64,000 bases of DNA from an uncultured Oscillospiraceae bacterium (GTDB lineage Bacteria > Bacillota > Clostridia > Oscillospirales > Oscillospiraceae): NCBI GenBank assembly GCA_950075865.1, contig CATMVA010000008.1, positions 1 through 64,000 on the forward strand. The letters run 5' to 3'. Position numbers and translations under genes: made by a program. This document shows, piece after piece, positions 36,146 through 43,834 of this stretch. How positions within the stretch are numbered: the first letter of the stretch is position 1; each line of letters starts with the position of its first letter. A model generated the notes under the pieces. That model ran no database searches, was not told the origin of the DNA, and saw only the letters and a list, made by a program, of their open reading frames with translations.

Positions 36146-37081
36146 CTACATACGCTCTTCGAAGCAAGCAATGAAAGCGCGGACTGCGTCCGGAATATAG
36201 GTTCTTTTCGGCAGGAGCATATAGAAGATTCGTTCCGTCTGCCGGGAGTTCAATTTATAATAACGCAGCCTGTTCGTCGCCGCCGATACCAGACGGTCGC
36301 TGACAAAGGCGGCGCCCAGTCCATGCTCGACCAAATGATAAGCAGTCACCAACTGCTCCACTTCCAGCTTGATATTGGGCTGAAATCCAGCCTCTCTGAA
36401 AAGACGCCCGGCACGGTCGTGCAGGTTATTTCCCTCGGTCAGTAAAATATACTCCAAACTGCGGAACAACTCCAGTGGCACCGCAGGACAAGCCGGGTCC
36501 AGGTGATGACCACCCATTACCTGGGCCGCAGTAAGAGCCGCAGCGCCGCACCGTTCATTGACGGGGTTCATCTGCGGCACAGCAAGAAGGATATGATCCC
36601 GAAAGGCGGGATAGCGCTTAAAATCCGCGATAAAATCTTCATTACAACTGAACGTCAGGTCAAGCTCCTGCTCGGAGAGCATTTTGGCCAAGCTGTCTGA
36701 GCTGCCTTCGATCAATTCCAGCTTAATTTTGGGGTAAGCACGGCTGAACTCGGTTAGAACATCGGGCAGGATATAGGAGTTCAAATAATGGGATCCTCCC
36801 AAGCAAAGTCTTCCCGCGTTCAGTTCCCGGATGTCAGAGATCCTCCGTTCCATCCCCTCCTCCAACTGCATGGCCTGGCGCACGGTTTCCATATAGATTT
36901 TCCCGGCCAGGGTCAGAACTGGAGGGCGTCGGCTTCGATCAAAGATCGGCATTCCCAAGCTCCGCTCTACCTTTTTCACTGCCATACTCAAAGTTGGCTG
37001 AGAAAGGTAGAGCTTCTCCGCCGCTTTGGAAAAGCTGCCTTCCTTCCAAATCTCATAAATATACCGCATCTCTTGCTCCAT
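36146..37081 (-). CDS. LysR-family transcriptional regulator
   Basis: 311 residues with the N-terminal helix-turn-helix WKEGSFSKAAEKLYLSQPTL and a typical effector-binding C-terminus. Divergent from the altronate-dehydratase-like gene, with a 23-bp AT-rich dyad between them, so it most likely regulates that operon. The intergenic region is much more AT-rich than the genes around it. Confidence 0.88.
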   Translation of the reverse strand: MEQEMRYIYEIWKEGSFSKAAEKLYLSQPTLSMAVKKVERSLGMPIFDRSRRPPVLTLAGKIYMETVRQAMQLEEGMERRISDIRELNAGRLCLGGSHYLNSYILPDVLTEFSRAYPKIKLELIEGSSDSLAKMLSEQELDLTFSCNEDFIADFKRYPAFRDHILLAVPQMNPVNERCGAAALTAAQVMGGHHLDPACPAVPLELFRSLEYILLTEGNNLHDRAGRLFREAGFQPNIKLEVEQLVTAYHLVEHGLGAAFVSDRLVSAATNRLRYYKLNSRQTERIFYMLLPKRTYIPDAVRAFIACFEERM

Positions 37082-37133
37082 TGCACTCGTCCACCCTTTA
37101 CCGCTCTTTTATATAAATTTTTTTGATCATTTT

Positions 37134-37156
37134 ATAATTAATATCATATTGATTAT
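37134..37156. promoter_or_regulatory. LysR-type operator candidate
   Basis: ATAATTAATAT-C-ATATTGATTAT is an inverted repeat with one mismatch in 11-base arms, midway between the divergent LysR and dehydratase genes. Confidence 0.5.
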
Positions 37157-37232
37157 ATACCATTTGCCTGCTATTGTAAAGGCATCAGCTGAAAACTATA
37201 ACAAAATGCTCAAAGCAAAAGGGGAATTCGCA

Positions 37233-38741
37233 ATGGAGATCAACGCTTTAATGATGGACGTCACGGACAATGTGGTCACCTGCGTAGCTGATGTGAGAAA
37301 GGGAGAAACAGTTTGTTACAATCAGAACGGTACTCTTTGCACTCTGACGGCCGAAGAGGATATCCCCTACTGCCACAAGATTGCTCTGTGGGATCTTTCA
37401 CAAGGGGAAAACGTCATCAAATACGGCGAAATCATTGGCCAAACCGACGCCCCCATTGCCAAAGGCCATTGGGTCTGCCATGAAAACATCCACAGCGTGC
37501 CCCGGGATTATGACAGCGAACTTGTACCCGACGACGGAAATGAAGTGATTCCCGTCACCCCGATCAAAACTGACGAAGGATTGAAATTCTGGGGTTATCG
37601 GCGGGCCGAGGGCCGTCCGGGCATTCGCAACCATGTTTTGATTCTTCCCTCCTGCGCCTGCGGCTCTGAGAGCGCCCGCATCGTGGCCAGCCAGGTTCGG
37701 GGGGCGGTGAACATCGTTTTCAACACCGGTTGCTCCGATGTGGCCGCCAATACCGCTATGAGTCAAAAAGTCCTGACCGGCTTTGCCTGTAATCCCAACG
37801 TATACGGTGTGGTCATTATCGGCCTGGGCTGCGAAACGGTAGGACATGACAAGCTCCGGGAAAAAATCCAGTCCATGACTTCCAAGCCGGTGATGTCTTT
37901 TGGGATCCAGGATGAGGGCGGCACATTGAAGACCATTGAAAAGGCGGTCCGTGCAGCCCGGGATATGGCCGCCCAGGCTGGGATGCAACAAAAAGAACTG
38001 TTCGATATCTCGGAGTTGTTTCTGGGCATTGAGTGCGGCGGATCGGACGCCACCTCCGGAATTGCCTCCAATCCCACAGTAGGCGTTCTCAGCGACATGC
38101 TGGTAGATCTGGGGGCTACCGCCATGATGAGCGAATCCATTGAATGGATCGGCGGAGAACATGTCGTCGCCAAACGCGGGGCAACTGCCAAGATCCACAA
38201 CGAGGTCATCAAAATCTGCCAGGCCTACGAGGAGCACCTTCAAGCCGCCGGGCAGGACTGCCGGGCAGGTCAACCGACACCGGGCAACAAGGCGGGCGGC
38301 TTATCCACGCTGGACGAAAAGAGCCTGGGCTGTATTCGTAAGGGAGGCACCCGCCCCATTGTGGAGGTTCTGGCTCAAGGCGACCGTCCCACCAGAAGCG
38401 GCGCCATAGTCATGGATACCGCTGGATATGATATCTCTTCTGTGACGAGCATGGTAGCTGGCGGCTGCCAGGCAGTCATCTTCACCACCGGACGGGGAAC
38501 GCCGACAGGAAACGCCATCGTTCCCGTCCTGAAAGTCACCGCCAACCGGCGGACCTACCAAAAAATGGAGGACAATATGGACGTGGACCTCTCCCCTGTT
38601 ATCCGGGGAGAAAAGACCTTTCAAGAGATGGGGGCCGAATTACTTGAGACGATCCATGCAATCTGCAATGGCAAGCTGACCAAGGTGGAGGCCTATGGCT
38701 TTTCGGACGTCGCGGTAGATCATGTCTGCCGTTATGTATAA
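37233..38741 (+). CDS. UxaA-family altronate/sugar-acid dehydratase
   Basis: 502-residue iron-dependent dehydratase. An N-terminal SAF domain (about 1-100, with the metal-site CHKIALWDLSQGE) and the catalytic C-terminal domain (GYRRAEGRPGIRNHVLILPSCACGSE, TGCSDVAANT, GIECGGSDATSGIASNP) are both present in one chain. The ATG at 37233 behind AAAAGGGGAATTC gives the normal UxaA length. Related families split these domains in sulfolactate lyases, so the substrate could be altronate, galactarate or another hydroxy-acid. It is co-directional with the membrane hydrolase 27 bases on, an unusual partner. Confidence 0.88.
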   Translation: MEINALMMDVTDNVVTCVADVRKGETVCYNQNGTLCTLTAEEDIPYCHKIALWDLSQGENVIKYGEIIGQTDAPIAKGHWVCHENIHSVPRDYDSELVPDDGNEVIPVTPIKTDEGLKFWGYRRAEGRPGIRNHVLILPSCACGSESARIVASQVRGAVNIVFNTGCSDVAANTAMSQKVLTGFACNPNVYGVVIIGLGCETVGHDKLREKIQSMTSKPVMSFGIQDEGGTLKTIEKAVRAARDMAAQAGMQQKELFDISELFLGIECGGSDATSGIASNPTVGVLSDMLVDLGATAMMSESIEWIGGEHVVAKRGATAKIHNEVIKICQAYEEHLQAAGQDCRAGQPTPGNKAGGLSTLDEKSLGCIRKGGTRPIVEVLAQGDRPTRSGAIVMDTAGYDISSVTSMVAGGCQAVIFTTGRGTPTGNAIVPVLKVTANRRTYQKMEDNMDVDLSPVIRGEKTFQEMGAELLETIHAICNGKLTKVEAYGFSDVAVDHVCRYV

Positions 38742-38768
38742 TTTTCGAGAGAAAGGGAGAGTAACATT

Positions 38769-40583
38769 ATGAACGAGACCATATCAAAAAGCTCACGCAC
38801 CAAGAACAAAGCAGGACGTTTTTTGGCTTTCACGATGGCTGTCCTCATGATCGCCACAGTGTTGCTGTGGGGCGTGTCCTCCAATTGGGGCGACGTAACA
38901 ATCAAGAGGTATACTCTGGTCACCGATGACGGCAAAGAGGTAAGCGGCGTCCTGTACATCCCGAAGACGGCGACGGCGGAAAATCCTGCTCCCTGCGTTA
39001 TCAATATGCACGGCCGCGCCAACACGGCTCACGTATGTGACACCTGGGCGCTGGAGGAAGCCCGCCGGGGTTATGTAGTTCTCAGCCTGGACCTGTTTGG
39101 CTGCGGCGAAAGCGATCTGCTGGACGGCGGCAGCAGCAAGTCTTACTACAAGTATCCTGAGGTGTGGTATGACTACCTGAAGGACCTGAGTTTTATCATT
39201 CCGGACCAGTTTGTCTATGTGGGATTCTCCATGGGCAATACGCCGGCCTACACCATGGCAGAGCGTCATCCGGATACGACCATCGGCAACATCCAGGTGT
39301 TCAACTTCCGGGCTCCCTCCAAGGACTGCCAAACGAATCTGTGTGTCATCAAGGCCCAGAGCGACCAGTACAACTATGGGCAGGTCGGTGACCTTGACGT
39401 CTATGAGGCGTCGATCGCCGCCGCCTTTGGTCTGGACGATGTCAGCGAGCTGGAGCGGGAGAAGATCTACGGTAGCTTTGAGGAGCGTACGGCGCGCAAG
39501 TATGTCTTTGCTCCCAGAGCCCTGCATCAGAGCGGCGGCATTGACTCCAACGTCATCTCCGCCCTGCTGACCTTCCTGGATCAGTGCGCGCCCATGCCCA
39601 ACTACATCGCCCCGAGCAGCCAGACCTGGGGCTTCCAGCAGATCCTGACGCTGATCTGCTATGTCTTCACCGTGGCGTTTATCCTGGCTGTGGGTAATCT
39701 ACTCTTGCAGATCCCGTACTTTGGAAACGCAATCTGCGTACCGCTGCAAAAGAACCGCTGCCGGCACGGCGTGTCTCTGGCCCTGAATATTGCCATCGGC
39801 ATTTTGATCCCCACCTTCACTTTCATCACCTTCTCCACCTGGGGTATGTCTCTGTTTGACAAGAATCCCGTGTTCAAGGCCAAAAACTTCAACGGAATTC
39901 TTTTCTGGCTGGTCCTAAATACGCTCATCACCATTTGTATCATGATTTACAACCACAAGAAGGACACCAAGCACGGCGAGAAGCTGGGTCTGGCGGAGTA
40001 TGTGTTGGTTGGCGAAGGAGAAACGCACATTCCCCTGCACAGAGTCGCTAAGGCGTTTGTCGTAGCCGCAGTGACCGTTTTCGCTGCGTTCTCCTGGCTG
40101 GCGATCGCGGACGCCGTCTTCGGCGTGAACTACCAGTTCTGGATCCTCGGGATATTCAGCCGCGTCAGCACCAAGCGGTTCTTCGGTGCCGTTCCGTATA
40201 TGTTCATCATCTTCTTCGTACTGTTCATCGCGGGAATCGGCATGAACACTGCCCGGCGTCTGCCCTGCACCGGTAATGCCAAGCGGGACATGGCCCGTGA
40301 CATGGCCATCAACGCCTTGATTGCGGCGGCCCCTGTGGCTATCTTGCTGCTGATTCAGTATGGCGGCTGCTGGCTGATTGGAACAGGCTTTACTCCCTTT
40401 GCCCTGCAGGGCGGAAGCGTGGGTGCCCTGAACTTCGCTTTCGGTTTCCCGTTCCTCATGGGCAGCATGGCCATCATCAACACCTATTTCTACCGCAAGA
40501 CAGGCAGCATTTGGGTCGGCGCTTTCATGGGTGCGATGACCGCCGCGCTGTGCGCCTATACCGGCCAGCCTCTCTCGCTATAA
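38769..40583 (+). CDS. membrane-anchored alpha/beta-hydrolase fused to a multi-helix membrane domain
   Basis: 604 residues. One N-terminal helix (about 17-37), then an alpha/beta-hydrolase domain (45-270) with oxyanion-type NMHGRANT, LDLFGCGESD and the nucleophile elbow GFSMG (Ser154), and then about eight hydrophobic helices from 290 to the end. With one leading helix the hydrolase domain probably faces outside. The fused C-terminal part is a multi-helix domain I do not recognise, possibly a transport or sensing unit. AAAGGGAGAGT precedes the ATG. Its partner dehydratase suggests a role with sugar-acid esters, but that is speculation. Confidence 0.75.
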   Translation: MNETISKSSRTKNKAGRFLAFTMAVLMIATVLLWGVSSNWGDVTIKRYTLVTDDGKEVSGVLYIPKTATAENPAPCVINMHGRANTAHVCDTWALEEARRGYVVLSLDLFGCGESDLLDGGSSKSYYKYPEVWYDYLKDLSFIIPDQFVYVGFSMGNTPAYTMAERHPDTTIGNIQVFNFRAPSKDCQTNLCVIKAQSDQYNYGQVGDLDVYEASIAAAFGLDDVSELEREKIYGSFEERTARKYVFAPRALHQSGGIDSNVISALLTFLDQCAPMPNYIAPSSQTWGFQQILTLICYVFTVAFILAVGNLLLQIPYFGNAICVPLQKNRCRHGVSLALNIAIGILIPTFTFITFSTWGMSLFDKNPVFKAKNFNGILFWLVLNTLITICIMIYNHKKDTKHGEKLGLAEYVLVGEGETHIPLHRVAKAFVVAAVTVFAAFSWLAIADAVFGVNYQFWILGIFSRVSTKRFFGAVPYMFIIFFVLFIAGIGMNTARRLPCTGNAKRDMARDMAINALIAAAPVAILLLIQYGGCWLIGTGFTPFALQGGSVGALNFAFGFPFLMGSMAIINTYFYRKTGSIWVGAFMGAMTAALCAYTGQPLSL

Positions 40584-40630
40584 TTCCTCTCATAACATAC
40601 GAGCGCATACTTTTGTGTGCGCCTAAAAGC

Positions 40631-40671
40631 AAGGAAAAGCCTTGGAGCTGAATGGCTCCAAGGCTTTTCCT
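40631..40671 (-). terminator. long hairpin terminator after the tRNA-like remnant
   Basis: An 18-base arm starting AAGGAAAAGCCTTGG pairs exactly with its inverse around a 6-base loop. It touches the CCA end of the tRNA-like sequence on the minus strand and also follows the hydrolase gene on the plus strand. Confidence 0.75.
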
Positions 40672-40735
40672 TGGCCCGGGCAACTGGATTCGAGCCAGTA
40701 GGAAGCCGGCGCTTCGCGCCGTTTCCCTCCATGCA
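40672..40735 (-). pseudogene. tRNA-like 3' remnant
   Basis: On the minus strand a perfect T-arm ACTGG-CTCGAAT-CCAGT is followed by TGCCCGG, a discriminator G and encoded CCA. A GC-rich hairpin (GGAAACGGCGC...) replaces the usual variable region. No 7-base partner for the acceptor strand (CCGGGCA) and no anticodon arm can be found upstream, so only the 3' third of a tRNA is present. Confidence 0.45.
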
Positions 40736-40777
40736 GCGGATCAAAACACAAGAGGACGCTGGTTCTGCCGCACCATA

Positions 40778-40813
40778 AATAAAAAGAGAGGGGCAACCAC
40801 AGTTGCTCCTCCC
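40778..40813 (-). terminator. terminator of tRNA-Pro
   Basis: Right after the CCA end, GGAGGAGCAAC and GTTGCCCCTCT pair with a short TGTG loop (one mismatch), then TTTTTATTT. Confidence 0.7.
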
Positions 40814-40814
40814 T

Positions 40815-40891
40815 TGGTCCGAGTGACTGGATTCGAACCAGCGGCCTCTTGAACCCCATTCAAGCGCGATACCAAACTTCGCCACACCCGG
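40815..40891 (-). tRNA. tRNA-Pro(GGG)
   Basis: 77 bases including CCA. Acceptor CCGGGTG/CACTCGG (one G-T pair), D-arm GCGA/TCGC, anticodon stem CTTGA/TCAAG with loop ATGGGGT giving anticodon GGG, and T-arm GCTGG-TTCGAAT-CCAGT. A -10-like TATAAT lies 29 bases upstream (40920-40925). All stems were paired by hand. Confidence 0.92.
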
Positions 40892-41063
40892 ATATTCAGT
40901 TGTGCCCTCATAGGGCTCAATTATATTAGCACATTTATCTTCGGTTGGCAACCCCTTTTCCGAAATTTTTTGCAGGGAATCTTCCCTCACCCTTTTCTAC
41001 TCCTGACATAGACTGGACTGGAAGACCAAATCTTCCTCCAATCTCATTCGGGAGGTAACTAAC

Positions 41064-41912
41064 ATGCCTGAAAAGGTCATGCCCGGCCCCGTGTCGGACG
41101 CCGCCGGCGTTCGGGAGGCCGTCTGTGTACACACCAAAAAGATCATGGATGCATGCCGTGACAAGGACTGCATCGAGGACCTGCGGGTCTGGCTCACCAA
41201 AGAGTCCCAGTGCGTCCTGGAGCGCGCCTGCAGCGTGAAGGCCGGCTGCGCCGAGCTGCTCTTTGTCTCGACCAACGTGGACTCCATCTGCTACAACAAG
41301 GGCTTCTACACCGTGGACGTACGCTACTACTACCGGATCAGTGCCGACGCCTTTGTAGGGGCCGCCCGCCCGGTGGAGGTCACCGGTCTGGCCGTCTTTG
41401 ACAAGCGGGTCATGCTCTTCGGCGGCGAGGGCTGCTCCAAGACCTTCACCTCCGACATGGCTCTGGACTGCCCCGACCTCACCCAGGCCCCCGAGGTCAA
41501 TCAGCCTCTGGCCGTGGTGGAAGCCGTGGATCCCATGGTCCTGGGTCTTAAGCTGGTGGACCGCTGCGACTGCAAGTGCGCCTGCGACTGCTGCTGCGAA
41601 CTCAGCGATGTGCCCGGCTGCATCTGCGCCTGCTTCGGCGACGACCTGGACTTCACTTCCCAGGGCAAGCGGCTCTTCGTCTCCCTGGGCCAGTTCTCCC
41701 TCATCCGCCTGGAGCGGGACACCCAGCTCCTGATTCCGGTTTACGACTACTGCATGCCCGAGAAGGAGTGCGCCTGCGACGGGCCTCACTGCGAGGAGGA
41801 CCCCTGTGAGCTCTTCCGCCATGTGAGCTTCCCCGTGGACCAGTTCTTCCCCACCCGCCGGCCCATCCAGGACGGCGACGGCTGCGGCTGTGGCTGCTGC
41901 TCTGCCAACTGA
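41064..41912 (+). CDS. cysteine-rich conserved protein of unknown function
   Basis: 282 residues with 28 cysteines (about 10 percent). They cluster in VDRCDCKCACDCCCEL, CICACF and the tail GCGCGCC. The first 140 residues form mixed alpha/beta segments with VDVRYYYRI. There is no signal peptide or membrane helix. GGGAGGTAACTAAC gives a strong ribosome site. Such cysteine density is known in clostridial spore-layer and metal-binding proteins, so a spore-coat or metal-storage role is possible, but I cannot assign a family. Single gene between tRNA-Pro and a terminator. Confidence 0.75.
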   Translation: MPEKVMPGPVSDAAGVREAVCVHTKKIMDACRDKDCIEDLRVWLTKESQCVLERACSVKAGCAELLFVSTNVDSICYNKGFYTVDVRYYYRISADAFVGAARPVEVTGLAVFDKRVMLFGGEGCSKTFTSDMALDCPDLTQAPEVNQPLAVVEAVDPMVLGLKLVDRCDCKCACDCCCELSDVPGCICACFGDDLDFTSQGKRLFVSLGQFSLIRLERDTQLLIPVYDYCMPEKECACDGPHCEEDPCELFRHVSFPVDQFFPTRRPIQDGDGCGCGCCSAN

Positions 41913-41930
41913 CCCCTGCCCTGCCAGACC

Positions 41931-41960
41931 AAAAGCCGAGGACTTTCGTCCCCGGCTTTT
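41931..41960 (+). terminator. terminator of the cysteine-rich gene
   Basis: AAAAGCCGAGGA and TCCCCGGCTTTT pair with a single mismatch around a 6-base loop. Confidence 0.65.
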
Positions 41961-41971
41961 GCGTTGCCTTC

Positions 41972-42250
41972 TTATTTACCCGCCGTGATCCCCTCGTAAA
42001 TACTACCATAGAACAAGCCATAGGTGGCCAGAGTAGCCCCGGTAACACCATCACGGCCTTCCAATAGTTCTTACCGTCCGCCCCCTTCTCCCGGACCAGG
42101 CCGGCGGGATCAGTGCCCATGGTGGTTCCCAGGATGGACTCCCGGATAGCGACCTCGTTGGTGGCCCAGTCAAAGTAAGGCATCTCCACCGAAACGTCAG
42201 TCTCGGAACGAAGGTAGGCCACCTCACCAGCGTGGGGCAGGCCTTCCTGA
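41972..42250 (-). pseudogene. truncated, frameshifted FMN-binding-domain gene
   Basis: The minus strand encodes PYFDWATNEVAIRESILG and TDPAGLVREKGADGKNYWK in one frame. After a one-base frame change near 42053 it reads DGVTGATLATYGLFYGS and then stops at 41972. DGVTGAT is the covalent-flavin attachment motif of FMN_bind proteins. No start codon with a ribosome site or upstream part remains, so this is the C-terminal remnant of a flavinylated protein. Confidence 0.65.
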
Positions 42251-42387
42251 AAACCCTCCGCCGGAACTACGAGCCCGCCGACGACCTGCTGCTGACCCCG
42301 ATGCAGAATTATCTTTTCCACCGGGCCGAAGAGTTCTCCCTCTATGTGGTAGGCATTCCGGTCCGGGCAAAACACACCCAGACATAA
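42222..42387 (+). pseudogene. C-terminal fragment of an unidentified gene
   Basis: The plus frame ending at TAA (42385-42387) reads FLKTLRRNYEPADDLLL, then YLFHRAEEFSLYVVGIPV, with good codon use for this genome and a terminator directly after it. There is no start or upstream portion. It abuts or overlaps the FMN-binding remnant on the other strand, so the region is a junction of two broken genes. Family not recognised. Confidence 0.5.
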
Positions 42388-42420
42388 AAAGAGCGTCCCG
42401 ATTTTTCCGGGACGCTCTTT
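42388..42420. terminator. bidirectional terminator
   Basis: AAAGAGCGTCCCG and CGGGACGCTCTTT form a perfect 13-bp stem with a 7-base T-rich loop between the gene fragment and the acyltransferase gene. Confidence 0.85.
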
Positions 42421-42421
42421 C

Positions 42422-43486
42422 TTATTCCCCCAGCACCAGATACTTTATGACAGGGATCCGCCGCAGCAGCTCATAGAGGGCCAGGGTACCCGCACCGCCC
42501 AGAAGGGCGGTCAGAGGGTAGACCGCAAGGGCGGGCAGGCTGGTTTTGTACAGGGCCCAAGCCGCCGCCAGCAGGGGCAGGTAGTGGCAGACATAGATCC
42601 CCCAGCTTTTGCTCACCAGCCAGCGGGAGGTTTTTGTCTCCCGGTCCAGCTTGGCCTGGGCGCAGCCGATGGCCGCCAAGGTGGCGATCCAGGCATAGGC
42701 GTTGGTATAGAAATTTTTCAGGATGGCGTAGTCGGCATAATTCTGTCCCCAATAGAGGGCCACGAAGCCCACGCCCATGACCAGAGCGGCGACGAGCAGG
42801 AGACAACGCCATTGTTCCAAGGTCTTCTGCACCCTCTCATGCGAAAGGAGATAATAGCCCAGCAGAAAGGCCACAAAATAGATCCCGAAGCGGTACACGG
42901 TGATCACCGGGGCGTTAAGAATCTGGGCCCCGCCCCAGAGGAACAGCCCGGCAACCAGGGACGCACCCGGGCCCGCCCTGCCGCAAAGAGTATCGAGCCG
43001 GTCTCCCCGGTCCGCTTTCCGCAGAAGTACCAGCAGCAGGGAGTAAATCCACAAAAGCTGGGCAAACCACAGAGGTCCGGTGCCCGAGAGTACCGAGATC
43101 AGGTAGATGATGGCGGCACGGCCCGGGCCTTCCCCGGGGATGAAGGCAGTCCCGCCCCCCAGCCACATGTTGAAATAGCCAAGGATCCACCAGAACACAA
43201 ACAGGCCCAGGGTAGAAGGCACCAGCAGCTTCTTGGTCCGGGAAGCAATGAACTCCCTGTGGCTCCGCTTCTCCAGAGAGTACCGGGCCGCCATACCCGC
43301 CAAGGCGTAGAGCAGGACCATAAACCAGGGGTAGACGAAGTAGAGAAGGGCATCCTGGTACTGGACAGCCGAGAACTGCCCCACCCCGCCCAGCACGCCG
43401 GAGGCGTTGAACAGGTACAACACATGGTACACGAAGACCAAAGCCACGATCCCCGCCCGGAGGTTGTCCAGCCAGTGTTTTCTCAT
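42422..43486 (-). CDS. acyltransferase family 3 membrane protein
   Basis: 354 residues with about ten hydrophobic helices. The N-terminal WLDNLRAGIVALVFVYHVLY has the Arg and His positions typical of OafA/family-3 acyltransferases, which move acetyl or succinyl groups onto surface sugars or lipids across the membrane. The ATG overlaps the AbrB-like stop by four bases, so it is translationally coupled to that regulator and shares its promoter. The acceptor molecule is unknown. Confidence 0.85.
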   Translation of the reverse strand: MRKHWLDNLRAGIVALVFVYHVLYLFNASGVLGGVGQFSAVQYQDALLYFVYPWFMVLLYALAGMAARYSLEKRSHREFIASRTKKLLVPSTLGLFVFWWILGYFNMWLGGGTAFIPGEGPGRAAIIYLISVLSGTGPLWFAQLLWIYSLLLVLLRKADRGDRLDTLCGRAGPGASLVAGLFLWGGAQILNAPVITVYRFGIYFVAFLLGYYLLSHERVQKTLEQWRCLLLVAALVMGVGFVALYWGQNYADYAILKNFYTNAYAWIATLAAIGCAQAKLDRETKTSRWLVSKSWGIYVCHYLPLLAAAWALYKTSLPALAVYPLTALLGGAGTLALYELLRRIPVIKYLVLGE

Positions 43487-43704
43487 TGTTCCTCTCCCCC
43501 ACCGAAAATCATGCCCCGAAGTTTGTCAAACTGTGCCTGGGGCGGGATGGCCAGGCCCCGCTTCTCATCCCCCAGGATCAGCAGGGTATCTCCGGGCTTG
43601 ATATTAAAAATTTCCCGGGCCTGCTTGGGGATCACGATCTGGCCCTTCTCCCCCACTGTAGCCGTCCAGGCGTACTTCCCCTTGGGTCCCTTGGATAATG
43701 TCAT
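43483..43704 (-). CDS. AbrB/SpoVT-type DNA-binding protein
   Basis: 73-residue swapped-hairpin transcription factor. The core VGEKGQIVIPKQAREIFNI and DTLLILGDEKRGLAI is the standard AbrB/MazE fold, here with a short C-terminal tail that includes DKLRGMIFGGGE. AAAGGGGGGAG precedes the ATG. It is coupled to the acyltransferase gene and has a perfect palindrome over its own promoter, so self-repression is likely. No toxin gene is beside it, so MazE is less likely. Confidence 0.88.
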   Translation of the reverse strand: MTLSKGPKGKYAWTATVGEKGQIVIPKQAREIFNIKPGDTLLILGDEKRGLAIPPQAQFDKLRGMIFGGGEEQ

Positions 43705-43720
43705 GGTACTCCCCCCTTTA

Positions 43721-43768
43721 AGTATGATTTGTATAACAAATCATACTACCAGGTTCCACATCTGTCAA
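43721..43768 (-). promoter_or_regulatory. consensus promoter with palindromic operator
   Basis: Minus-strand TTGACA (43763-43768), 17 bases, TATGAT (43740-43745). The -10 lies in one arm of a perfect inverted repeat, AGTATGATTTGT-N3-ACAAATCATACT (43721-43747). A repressor here would directly block polymerase; the AbrB-like protein is the likely ligand. Confidence 0.75.
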
Positions 43769-43793
43769 GAGAATTTTAAGCTGAACACAAAAA

Positions 43794-43821
43794 ATCCCGG
43801 AGGCTCCATAGCCTCCGGGAT
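43794..43821. terminator. terminator of the cardiolipin synthase gene
   Basis: ATCCCGGAGGCT and AGCCTCCGGGAT form a 12-bp stem with a 4-base loop. T runs follow on both strands. Confidence 0.85.
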
Positions 43822-43834
43822 CTATCTTTTTTCT

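Noticed and set aside
40556-40990. 144-residue minus ORF across the tRNA region
   Set aside because: It translates tRNA-Pro, two terminators and the tRNA remnant; not a protein gene.
41701-42375. 224-residue minus ORF as one intact gene
   Set aside because: Only the middle part resembles a protein family; the start is antisense to a fragment on the other strand, and the end runs into the cysteine-rich gene after a frameshift. Annotated as a pseudogene instead.
43483-43704. MazE antitoxin of a toxin-antitoxin pair
   Set aside because: The coupled gene is a multi-helix acyltransferase, not a MazF-type toxin.
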